From contig JBFHER010000167.1 in assembly GCA_041584055.1 (NCBI GenBank), positions 1 through 8,658 on the forward strand: a DNA stretch of 8,658 bases, written 5' to 3'. Numbering within the stretch: the first letter of the stretch is position 1; each line of letters starts with the position of its first letter. The position numbers and the translations under genes were made by a program. The DNA is from JBFHER01 sp041584055. GTDB taxonomy: Bacteria; Bacteroidota; Bacteroidia; Bacteroidales; UBA5342. The notes below the pieces were generated by a model. The model was not told the DNA's origin, ran no database searches, and saw only the letters and a list, made by a program, of their open reading frames with translations. This document shows, one piece after another, positions 1-6,273 of the stretch.

Positions 1-71
1 ATCTGGATAAAAACATGCTGATTGAAACAATTAAGGATTTTCACCCCAGAGCGTTGGGTTTCAAAAGCTGA
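1..71 (+). CDS. 3' end of an unidentified protein (partial, cut by window start)
   Basis: An open frame enters from the left edge (first complete codon at position 3) and ends at TGA 69-71. Only 22 residues are visible, beginning LDKNMLIETI and ending in RALGFKS. The composition is that of an ordinary soluble protein C-terminus, but the piece is too short to assign to a family. The other two forward frames hit stops within the first 21 bases, which is why this frame was chosen. It converges on the LysE-family gene 46 bases downstream. It could also be chance open sequence, since 22 codons without a stop is not rare. Confidence 0.4.
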   Translation, partial: LDKNMLIETIKDFHPRALGFKS

Positions 72-93
72 ACAGACGGAATTCTCCTTCTGT
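72..93. terminator. Weak hairpin between convergent genes
   Basis: Five base pairs (ACAGA with TCTGT), one mismatch, then three more pairs (GGA with TCC) enclose a 4-base loop. The hairpin sits directly after the stop codon at 71 and before the end of the reverse gene at 118, where a shared terminator would be expected. No run of T follows on the forward strand, and the reverse strand has only a short mixed stretch, so termination by this element is doubtful. Confidence 0.3.
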
Positions 94-117
94 TAGCTGC
101 CTGCAATCATATCCCCC

Positions 118-771
118 TTAAAACAGTTTTGGAATTTCAATGCCCGCTAAAATAAGGATGGCATAAATCAGGCTTAGGCTGGAAAGTGTGATTATAATAA
201 TCCCTGAAATTTTATTGATCAGCCAAAGGCCTCTGGGGTTTATTTTTGATCTGAAAAGACTGACAATAAAGGTCAGCGTGAACCACCAGATCAATGCCCC
301 GCAAAATATACCAAGCAATAACAGAAGTATGTCTTCGATGTCCCCTCCCTTAACGAAGTTAAATCCCGCAAACACCCCTAGAAATATAAAAATGGCCATC
401 GGGTTTGAAAATGTAAGTGCAAAGGTTGTGGCAATGTCTTGTAGATATGACCCACCCGTGACCTTAGGGGTTTTTAAACGGGCAGAAGGATTGGATTTAA
501 AAATTGTATAACCGAAAATTAAAAGCACAATCGATCCAATCACCTGTATCCATGATTTCTGTTCCCTTATAAAATCAACGATATATGACAAACTAAAACT
601 TGCGATGACGGCATAGATTGCATCTGAAAGTGCCGCTCCGATACCGGAGGCAAAACCCGAATGTCTCCCCTTGCTTAAAGTTCTCTGAACAATTAAAACA
701 CCGATAGGTCCCAGGGGAATGGATACAGATATGCCAATAATAATTCCGTCTGTCAACTGATCAACCATCAT
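118..771 (-). CDS. LysE-family amino-acid exporter (translocator)
   Basis: Inner-membrane efflux protein of the LysE/RhtB superfamily, which exports amino acids or related small metabolites; the substrate cannot be read from the sequence. The 217 residues match the family length of roughly 200-220. About six hydrophobic segments are visible, near residues 7-30, 40-65, 74-92, 113-136, 147-172 and 187-210. The first carries the family signature (IPLGPIGVLIVQRTLSKG, residues 18-35), followed by GF-ASGIGAALSDAIYA (39-54). The conserved Asn-Pro is at 123-124 (SNPMAIF). The protein begins Met-Met, so the start may be 771 or 768; neither has a clear ribosome-binding sequence. The gene stands alone, converging with the partial gene on its left and diverging from the small gene at 909. 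The family call is firm; the substrate is unknown. Confidence 0.9.
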   Translation of the reverse strand: MMVDQLTDGIIIGISVSIPLGPIGVLIVQRTLSKGRHSGFASGIGAALSDAIYAVIASFSLSYIVDFIREQKSWIQVIGSIVLLIFGYTIFKSNPSARLKTPKVTGGSYLQDIATTFALTFSNPMAIFIFLGVFAGFNFVKGGDIEDILLLLLGIFCGALIWWFTLTFIVSLFRSKINPRGLWLINKISGIIIITLSSLSLIYAILILAGIEIPKLF

Positions 772-776
772 AAATG

Positions 777-784
777 CAAATATC
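777..784 (-). promoter_or_regulatory. Possible -7 element for the LysE-family gene
   Basis: The reverse strand reads GATATTTG, one base off the Bacteroidota -7 consensus TAnnTTTG. TTTA, one base off the -33 TTTG, lies 18 bases further upstream. The element ends only 5 bases before the first ATG, so transcripts would be almost leaderless, or the second ATG would be used. Matches to such short motifs occur by chance in AT-rich DNA. Confidence 0.3.
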
Positions 785-908
785 TTACAATAAAATCGTT
801 TGTAAAGCCTTTTTGCTGAAAAAAATCTCTCAAAAAGAACTTTATGTTTATTTAGCGTTAAATGTTAAAATGATTTGTTATCTTGCACTTGCACAAAAAT
901 AAAAGCTT

Positions 909-1136
909 ATGAGTAAAGATATTCAACGCTTGCATTTCGGACCATGGGTAGAAATTGAAGCGCTTCAGGGTTTTTTAGAACAGAACGGCATAAAATCTTA
1001 TGTTCGAGATCAGTTCAATGAGAGTGTTCATGCGGGTTTTGTAGATGGTCTGCCAAATAATGTTGACCTGTATGTACCCATGGAACAATTGGATGATGCC
1101 ATGGTCATATTGAAGGATTTCTTAAGTGAAAGTTAA
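909..1136 (+). CDS. Small DUF2007-type putative signal-transducing protein
   Basis: This 75-residue cytoplasmic protein has the layout of the DUF2007 family (often labelled putative signal transducing protein). A short N-terminal strand is followed by a helix of the type WVEIEALQGFLEQNGI (residues 13-28), where a family member normally scans 'A..L..LL...GI'. Then comes a loop around RDQFNES and a closing strand and helix NVDLYVPMEQLDDAMVILKDF (50-71), matching the family ending 'v.L.V...d...A...l'. The fold resembles a small ferredoxin-like alpha/beta unit; no catalytic residues are evident and the molecular role of the family is not established. The ATG at 909 is the only reasonable start and has no Shine-Dalgarno sequence. 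A separate promoter precedes the next gene, so the two are probably not an obligate operon. Confidence 0.75.
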   Translation: MSKDIQRLHFGPWVEIEALQGFLEQNGIKSYVRDQFNESVHAGFVDGLPNNVDLYVPMEQLDDAMVILKDFLSES

Positions 1137-1155
1137 TAAGTAAGTAAAATAAATG

Positions 1156-1163
1156 TATATTTG
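1156..1163 (+). promoter_or_regulatory. Bacteroidota -7 promoter element for the lipoprotein gene
   Basis: TATATTTG is a perfect match to the Bacteroidota housekeeping -7 consensus TAnnTTTG. It lies 46 bases before the ATG at 1210 in the 73-base gap after the DUF2007-type gene, which would give a leader of roughly 40 bases. No clear -33 TTTG is visible at the usual distance, so the promoter may be moderate or need an activator. Confidence 0.55.
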
Positions 1164-1209
1164 CAAGACGAATATATTTAAATATAAGGTTTAATTAACA
1201 TTAAGGAAG

Positions 1210-2358
1210 ATGAATAAACGATTGGCAGGAGTCTCATTATTGGTATTGATTCTCTTGATAACAGGATGTGCAACAGGAAAAAAAGCATTCACAAAGGGAG
1301 ATTATTACGCTGCGACTTTACAGGCCATTAGTCGCCTACGTTCCAATCCTACATCAAAAAGTGCAAGGGAAACGCTTGATCAAAGCTATCCTTATGCAAT
1401 TGAATATTACGAAAAACAGGTGGATGCAGCAATGGCACTAGATGATCCATTCAAGTATAGCAAGATCGTTGGTTACTACGAACGTCTTAATCATCTTGCA
1501 TCTGAAATCGAAAGGGCGCCGGCTGCACGTCAAATTGTTCCAATGCCCAAAACCTATTTTAATGAGCTAAGAGAAGCCCGTCAGCAAGGTGCCGAAGAAA
1601 GGTATAAAATGGGGATGGACGAACTGAATAAAAAAACAAGAGAAAGCTCAAAGGCAGCCTATTATCATTTTGTGGAAGCAGAAAAAATGGTCATGGGCTA
1701 CAAGGATACACACGAATTGATGCAAAGAGCAAAGTATGAAGCCACCTTAAAAGTATTGTTGCAGCAGATCCCGGTTTCGGGAACCGACAATGAGATAAGC
1801 TCAATCTTCTTTTATAACCAGATCATGGAAGAGTTAAAAAAGAGCAGTACCACTGAGTTTGTTCGCTTTATATCACCGGATGAAATGGAAATGGAATCCA
1901 TTCAGCCGGATCAGATTCTTGAAATGCATTTTCAGGAATTTATAGTGGGACAGGTGCACGATAAGGAAACCATACGCGAGGTGTCGAAAGACAGTGTGGT
2001 TGTTGGTCAGGTGACCTTGCAGGATGGCACTGTACTGGATGCATACAATACAGTAAAAGCGGAGGTTACATCTTTTAGAAGAGAGTTGATTTCAAATGGC
2101 GTTCTGGATGTACAGTCAATCGACACCTACACTGGGCAGGTTGTTTCTCAGAAGAAGTTTCCAGGACAGTTTATTTGGTTCTCAGAATGGGGATCTTTTA
2201 CAGGAGATGAGCGCGCCTTGTCAGCAGAGGATGAGAAACTGATCAAGCTTAAGCCTGTGGCACCGCCAAGTTCGCAGCAATTATTTATTGAGTTTACAAA
2301 ACCAATTTACTATCAGGTAGTTCCTTACTTAAAACAGTTTTACAACCAATACAAATAG
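1210..2358 (+). CDS. Lipoprotein of unknown function, helical/TPR-like N-terminal half
   Basis: The protein is exported and lipid-anchored. Positively charged MNKR is followed by a hydrophobic stretch (residues 5-17) and a lipobox LITGC with the acceptor cysteine at 20, so the mature protein starts at Cys20. Residues 25-180 are rich in Ala, Tyr, Glu and Lys in amphipathic helices (for example GDYYAATLQAISRLRSNP and AYYHFVEAEKMVMG), which looks like TPR or similar helical repeats. The second half (about 185-382) is more beta-rich, with runs such as SVVVGQVTLQDGTVLDAYNTVKAEV and a closing FTKPIYYQVVPYLKQFYNQY. I recognise no named family. The ATG is preceded immediately by AAGGAAG, an unusually close ribosome-binding sequence. 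The gene has a candidate promoter at 1156 and a strong terminator at 2381, so it is probably a single-gene transcript. It likely sits in the periplasm or outer membrane; role unknown. Confidence 0.85.
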   Translation: MNKRLAGVSLLVLILLITGCATGKKAFTKGDYYAATLQAISRLRSNPTSKSARETLDQSYPYAIEYYEKQVDAAMALDDPFKYSKIVGYYERLNHLASEIERAPAARQIVPMPKTYFNELREARQQGAEERYKMGMDELNKKTRESSKAAYYHFVEAEKMVMGYKDTHELMQRAKYEATLKVLLQQIPVSGTDNEISSIFFYNQIMEELKKSSTTEFVRFISPDEMEMESIQPDQILEMHFQEFIVGQVHDKETIREVSKDSVVVGQVTLQDGTVLDAYNTVKAEVTSFRRELISNGVLDVQSIDTYTGQVVSQKKFPGQFIWFSEWGSFTGDERALSAEDEKLIKLKPVAPPSSQQLFIEFTKPIYYQVVPYLKQFYNQYK

Positions 2359-2380
2359 GAACTAAGTCGAAAATATTAAC

Positions 2381-2409
2381 AGCCGGATGCCCTTGTGTCC
2401 GGCTTTTTT
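2381..2409 (+). terminator. Rho-independent terminator after the lipoprotein gene
   Basis: A perfect 7-base-pair stem, AGCCGGA with TCCGGCT, closes a 10-base loop and runs straight into six T residues (2404-2409). It begins 22 bases after the stop at 2358. The same hairpin abuts the stop codon of the reverse regulator gene (2408), and the reverse strand continues GTTAATATTTT, so it may also stop leftward transcription less efficiently. Confidence 0.9.
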
Positions 2410-2974
2410 AAATCAAATCTTCAAGGTTTAGACCTTCCGTGTCTATCAGGTTGTTAATGATAGCATAAACAGTCAAGCCGGATACAGATTTTATTCCCAG
2501 CTTTTCAGTAATGTTTTTACGATGGGAAATAACCGTGTGAATACTGATAAACAGCTTTTCTGCAATGTCTTTATTAGAATGCCCGAATGCGAGCAATTGA
2601 AGGACCTCTGTCTCACGTTCGGTAAGCTGATTTATCCTGGCTGACATCCTGGTTTCCGCTTGAATTAATGTGTTTAATTGATCAAGCAATGTCTGAACAG
2701 ATGCGTTGATGTTATAGGTGCCGCTCCTGACTTCCTGGTTTTCTTCGATACTAAGAACAATGTGATGTTGACCCACGGCAAAACGAAGCCTGTCTGTGAT
2801 CAGTTTGTCTTCAATGAGAAGAATCGCATTTTTAGCATTCTTCTGAAGCTGCTTTTTGGCAGGAATCAGATCTTCAAACAGCACTATCCCTGTGAACTGA
2901 TTTTGGCGCAGGATTGCTGCAATTCCCTCCCTGATAACTTCTGACTGATGAACAATGATTATGGCTCCCAACAC
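2408..2974 (-). CDS. LuxR/NarL-type transcription regulator with degenerate receiver
   Basis: DNA-binding regulator of 188 residues, slightly shorter than the usual 200-220 for NarL-type response regulators. The C-terminal HTH is textbook: LTERETEVLQLLAFGHSNKDIA (residues 117-138), then LFISIHTVISHRKNITEKLGI (141-161). The N-terminal 100 residues keep the receiver-like start IIIVHQSEVIREGIAAIL, but the paired acidic residues are His9-Gln10. The phosphoacceptor site reads LLIED (53-56 region) without an aligned Asp, and the conserved Lys is replaced near Asn90. I infer a phosphorylation-independent pseudo-receiver. The first codon is GTG (2974); no in-frame ATG occurs before residue 110, so GTG is the best start. 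It follows the hemerythrin gene by 3 bases with no ribosome-binding sequence, which suggests translational coupling. Its input is probably linked to that neighbour. Confidence 0.88.
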   Translation of the reverse strand: MLGAIIIVHQSEVIREGIAAILRQNQFTGIVLFEDLIPAKKQLQKNAKNAILLIEDKLITDRLRFAVGQHHIVLSIEENQEVRSGTYNINASVQTLLDQLNTLIQAETRMSARINQLTERETEVLQLLAFGHSNKDIAEKLFISIHTVISHRKNITEKLGIKSVSGLTVYAIINNLIDTEGLNLEDLI

Positions 2975-2977
2975 AAA

Positions 2978-3688
2978 TTATTTTTGAAAGTGATTGATCA
3001 ACTCAATGACCTTTGGTGTTAAAATACTCTCTTCAATTCTGGAATGATCCTTGAGATCTTTTTCAAATTGAAAAATTGAATACAAAAATTCATTTCCGTC
3101 ATTATCATCGTAATCTGCATGCAGGTATTTGATTACAATGTTTTTTAAATCAATTAGCTTATCATCTGTTGTGTGGTGTTCTTTTTCATAACTGTCGATG
3201 TTCACTTTATGAAGATCAGGAAAGGTTGTGTCACCCTGATCATAGGCTTTTTGCAATGATATAATGTAAGGAAACACAAGTTCTTCTTCCTCTTTGATGT
3301 GCTCCAAAAGATCATCCCGGTATTTTTGATAATAGGATTTTACAACGCCAATGTTTTTACATCCTGATTCACAGGCATCTACAAGTTTGTTTAAACGCTT
3401 GTCAATGCGAGGAATTACATAGTTTAAATAATGCTGATGCGTTTTTTGTAAATAATCTATAATAAGACCGGTAGAAAAAGTAAGGAGTTCTTTTTCAGGG
3501 AAAAAGGCCTCATGATTGAAAGCATTGACAATGGAAAGAAAGAAATTAATATCAATGTGCTTGCTTTCACAGATGTCCTCAACGCTTACATCACCAAAAC
3601 CGAGACTGATGCCAAAGCGGTTTAAAACAGGTAAGATCAGGTGGTTTTCTTCAATTATCCCTGCCACCTTTGTGTTTTTTGTGTACAT
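2978..3688 (-). CDS. Hemerythrin-domain diiron protein, RIC/ScdA/YtfE-like
   Basis: A 236-residue cytoplasmic protein with the two-part layout of RIC (repair of iron centres) proteins such as E. coli YtfE. The N-terminal ScdA-type domain spans about residues 6-57 (NHLILPVLNRFGISLGFGD), and a four-helix hemerythrin domain spans about 78-233. Likely diiron ligands are His84 or His86 (THQHYLNYVIP), His130 and Glu134 (LLEHIKEEEELVFP), His171 or His172 (EKEHHTTDD), and His215 and Glu219 (KDHSRIEES). Both H-xxx-E pairs keep the spacing I recall for YtfE. The diagnostic Cys-Cys of RIC proteins is replaced here by Gly30-Phe31 (SLGFGD), so iron-delivery chemistry may differ. It is the first gene of a tight pair with the LuxR-type regulator, which favours an oxygen, redox or nitric-oxide sensing role over repair alone. 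Family firm; exact function inferred. Confidence 0.88.
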   Translation of the reverse strand: MYTKNTKVAGIIEENHLILPVLNRFGISLGFGDVSVEDICESKHIDINFFLSIVNAFNHEAFFPEKELLTFSTGLIIDYLQKTHQHYLNYVIPRIDKRLNKLVDACESGCKNIGVVKSYYQKYRDDLLEHIKEEEELVFPYIISLQKAYDQGDTTFPDLHKVNIDSYEKEHHTTDDKLIDLKNIVIKYLHADYDDNDGNEFLYSIFQFEKDLKDHSRIEESILTPKVIELINHFQK

Positions 3689-3949
3689 AAACTGATTTTA
3701 TGATAATAGAACCATTTCTGCTTCAAAAAGTTTAGACAGTTTCCATTGTTTGCATGCTTAGGCAGCATTTTTATATTCGATTGCAAGCTTTTTGTAGAAA
3801 TAGAAAAGCAATTGGAACGGATATGAGTGGACAAACAAGGAAAATACTGTGATGTGGTAACCTGATAGAAGAGGATTGTGTTGAGCGAAAAGTATAGAAG
3901 GCAGTTGAGTTTGTCTCAGAAACCAAAGTGTTCAAAATGCGTGTAAAAG

Positions 3950-3963
3950 ATTAAATATTTAAT
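3950..3963. repeat. 14-base perfect palindrome ATTAAATATTTAAT
   Basis: The palindrome is self-complementary across its full length and lies 41 bases upstream of the cotransporter ATG, where an operator could sit. It consists only of A and T, so chance occurrence in this AT-rich gap is quite possible. No regulator family consensus was recognised in it. Confidence 0.35.
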
Positions 3964-3990
3964 GCTTTGATGCGCTTCTGAGTTAAAAAA

Positions 3991-3997
3991 GAGGAAG
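3991..3997 (+). promoter_or_regulatory. Ribosome-binding sequence supporting start at 4005
   Basis: GAGGAAG lies 7 bases before ATG 4005, which is good Shine-Dalgarno geometry and favours this start. A competing in-frame ATG at 4074 also has GGAAG with a 5-base spacer (4064-4068), so the sequence does not settle the start. Residues 1-23 are unlike the conserved family start, which begins around KTFGTFGGVF. Confidence 0.5.
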
Positions 3998-4004
3998 TTG
4001 TTTC

Positions 4005-6266
4005 ATGAAAAAACACGAGCAATGTCAGAATATTTTCATATTTTTAGATAACACATCTTCAATGGAAGTCCATATGGTTAAGGCATCTCAAAATCTAAAA
4101 ACATTCGGAACGTTTGGAGGCGTGTTTACCCCTACATTGCTTACTATTTTAGGGGTTATAATGTACCTGAGGTTAGGATGGGTGGTAGGGAATGCAGGTT
4201 TGTTGGGCGCATGGCTGATAATCATTATTTCATTTGTTATTACTTTGGCAACAGCTTTGTCCATGTCCTCAATTACAACGAATATCAGGATCGGTGCTGG
4301 AGGAGCTTATGCCATTATATCTCAATCACTGGGCCTTGAAATAGGTGGAAGTCTTGGCATACCAAGGTATGTCTCACAAGGTTTGGCCGTAACCATGTAC
4401 ATTTTCGGTTTTAGGGAAGGTTGGCTCTCTATTTTTCCCGAGCATTCCGCTTTTGTGGTTGATCTGCTGGTGTTTGCTTTAATTTATGGCATCGCTTATA
4501 AAAGTGCAGACCTTGCCATAAAGACGCAATACTTCATCATGATTGTCATTGCGGCCTCCATTGTTGTGATCGTCATTGCAGCCTATTATGGTTCAATGCA
4601 GAAATCAACAGTTGACGTGTTAAAATGGGGAACCTTCCCTGGCTCGGTTGAAGGTGATTTTTCAGGATCCGGCTTCTGGATCGTTTTTGCAGTGTTTTTT
4701 CCTGCAGCCACAGGGATTATGGCGGGTGCAAATATGTCTGGTGAGTTAAAAGATCCACGCAAAAGTATCCCCATCGGAACTTTATGGGCCATTGGCGTCA
4801 GCTTTTTTGTTTATATGGGGCTGGCTTATTGGGTTGCCAGATCGGCCACCGTTGATGAATTGCTTCACAATTATAACATCATGATCGATCGATCATTTTT
4901 TCCACCTTTGGTCATTGCTGGCGTGTTGGGAGCTACTTTTTCTTCCGCTTTGGCATCCATGGTAGGATCATCAAGGATTTTATTTGCCATGGGTACACAT
5001 GGTGTATTACCAGGCAGTAAGTGGTTGGGAAATACGGACCGTTTCGGACAACCGCGCAATGCCATGATGGTAACAGGTGCCATGGTTTTTGTTGCAATGC
5101 TTGTACGTGATTTGAATGCCATCGCACCCTTGGTCACCCTCTTTTTTTTAATTACCTACGCAATGTTGAATGTGGTGGTAATCATCGAGCAAAATCTCGG
5201 CTTGATCAGTTTCAGGCCCCTGTTTTCTGTGCCGCGATGGATTCCATGGATTGGTCTGATAACATCACTTTTGGCCATGTTCATCATCAACCCCAGCCTA
5301 AGTCTGATTTCTGTTGCTGTGGTGTTTGTGGTTTATGGTATTCTGTCGAAACGTCAATTGATTACACCGTTCGAAGATGTGAGAAGTGGACTGTTTGTTT
5401 CATTTGCTGAATGGGCAGCGAAGCACACTTCCATGATTGCTCAGCGTCAGGAAAGAGCATGGAAGCCAAACCTCCTAATCCCCGTTAGCGATCCTCAATC
5501 AATTAAAGGGGTGTTCTCCTTTCTAAAAAATGTGACCTATCCCAAAGGGTCCATTAAGTTGCTCGGTATTGGTATAGAATCATCTAGTGGAAACTTAACA
5601 GAGAAAATCAATGTCCTCTCACAGTCTTTTCAAAAAAGCGGTGTGTTTTCTTCATGGGCAGTAATTTCAACAGAAAACTTTGTTGAGGGAGTTAATTTTG
5701 CAAATCAGGTTTACCGTGGATCATTTTTTAAACCCAACATCGTATTCCTGAATATGATTGACAGGCAGGTCTATGAACAGGATTTTATAAAAATAATCCA
5801 TGAGTCAGCCCGATTGCAGCTCGGTGTATTGGTGTATTTTCAACATCCAAAATCCGGCCTTGGCCAAAGGCAGTTCATCAATGTTTGGATCAGAAACCGT
5901 TCTCCGCATTGGCAAATTACTTGGGATATAGGAAACCTCGATTTGTCATTACTTGTAGCATATAAACTCAAAAAAAACTGGTCAGCTACCATAAGACTCG
6001 TCACTGTGGTTGATAATGCTGAACAGGAAGTTCAGGCGCGCGAATTCATGATTGATTTGATTGAGCAGGCAAGGATGCCTAAAACGGAAACATTCATATA
6101 TGTTGGTGCTTTCAACGATTTTGTCGTAAATGCACCTGCGGCCGATCTTAATATTTTTGGTCTTGCAGAAGAACCGGATTTTATGTTTATGGAAAAGATG
6201 GTGAATCAATCACAAACCACTTGCTTGTTTATCAGAGACTCAGGGATGGAAAATATATTGGCCTGA
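4005..6266 (+). CDS. SLC12-type cation-chloride cotransporter (APC superfamily), NKCC-like
   Basis: An inner-membrane symporter predicted to move chloride with Na+ and/or K+. The transport core (about residues 38-448) has around 12 membrane segments, followed by a 300-residue cytoplasmic C-terminal SLC12 domain (about 486-753, from WKPNLLIPVSDP). Most diagnostic is TM6, FFPAATGIMAGANMSGEL (231-248) followed by DPRKSIPIGT, close to animal NKCC. From my memory of NKCC1, the K+ site residues correspond to Tyr132 (MYIFGF), Pro233 and Thr236. The Na+ site A-x-x-S-S corresponds to Ala310, Ser313 and Ser314 (ATFSSALAS). TM1 reads LLTILGVIMYLRLGW, with Leu where NKCC has Trp, a position thought to contribute its backbone. 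The start is uncertain: ATG 4005 is used, but 4062 or 4074 would remove 19-23 atypical residues. It likely has its own promoter in the divergent gap and ends 7 bases from the convergent arfB. Often auto-annotated merely as amino-acid permease. Confidence 0.9.
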   Translation: MKKHEQCQNIFIFLDNTSSMEVHMVKASQNLKTFGTFGGVFTPTLLTILGVIMYLRLGWVVGNAGLLGAWLIIIISFVITLATALSMSSITTNIRIGAGGAYAIISQSLGLEIGGSLGIPRYVSQGLAVTMYIFGFREGWLSIFPEHSAFVVDLLVFALIYGIAYKSADLAIKTQYFIMIVIAASIVVIVIAAYYGSMQKSTVDVLKWGTFPGSVEGDFSGSGFWIVFAVFFPAATGIMAGANMSGELKDPRKSIPIGTLWAIGVSFFVYMGLAYWVARSATVDELLHNYNIMIDRSFFPPLVIAGVLGATFSSALASMVGSSRILFAMGTHGVLPGSKWLGNTDRFGQPRNAMMVTGAMVFVAMLVRDLNAIAPLVTLFFLITYAMLNVVVIIEQNLGLISFRPLFSVPRWIPWIGLITSLLAMFIINPSLSLISVAVVFVVYGILSKRQLITPFEDVRSGLFVSFAEWAAKHTSMIAQRQERAWKPNLLIPVSDPQSIKGVFSFLKNVTYPKGSIKLLGIGIESSSGNLTEKINVLSQSFQKSGVFSSWAVISTENFVEGVNFANQVYRGSFFKPNIVFLNMIDRQVYEQDFIKIIHESARLQLGVLVYFQHPKSGLGQRQFINVWIRNRSPHWQITWDIGNLDLSLLVAYKLKKNWSATIRLVTVVDNAEQEVQAREFMIDLIEQARMPKTETFIYVGAFNDFVVNAPAADLNIFGLAEEPDFMFMEKMVNQSQTTCLFIRDSGMENILA

Positions 6267-6273
6267 TTGCGAT

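Larger units (their letters stand above)
3689..4004. other. Divergent intergenic control region (316 bases)
   Basis: This gap separates the leftward hemerythrin/LuxR pair from the rightward cotransporter and must hold both promoters. I find no gene: the longest forward frame with an ATG (3823) is nine codons. There is no perfect TAnnTTTG in the proper orientation for either gene. The best forward near-match is TGAGTTTG at 3906-3913, with no convincing -33. A 14-base perfect AT palindrome lies at 3950-3963. No tRNA-like or riboswitch-like fold was recognised by eye. Confidence 0.6.

Noticed and set aside
188..511. 107-codon forward frame inside the LysE-family gene
   Set aside because: It is antisense to a clear membrane exporter with family motifs; the translation has no recognisable domain.
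2678..2944. 88-codon forward frame opposite the LuxR-type regulator
   Set aside because: It is a shadow of a gene with a strong HTH; no motif or upstream signal of its own.
3823..3852. Nine-codon frame (MSGQTRKIL) with GGAACGG upstream in the divergent gap
   Set aside because: Too short and without any supporting context to call as a gene or leader peptide.
4881..4896. 16-base perfect palindrome ATGATCGATCGATCAT with three overlapping GATC sites
   Set aside because: It lies within conserved coding sequence of the cotransporter (IMIDRSF), and the simple GATC repetition explains the symmetry; nothing suggests a site for a protein.
4586..5137. Three reverse frames of 64-88 codons inside the cotransporter
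   Set aside because: They are antisense shadows over conserved membrane segments, overlap one another and lack domains.
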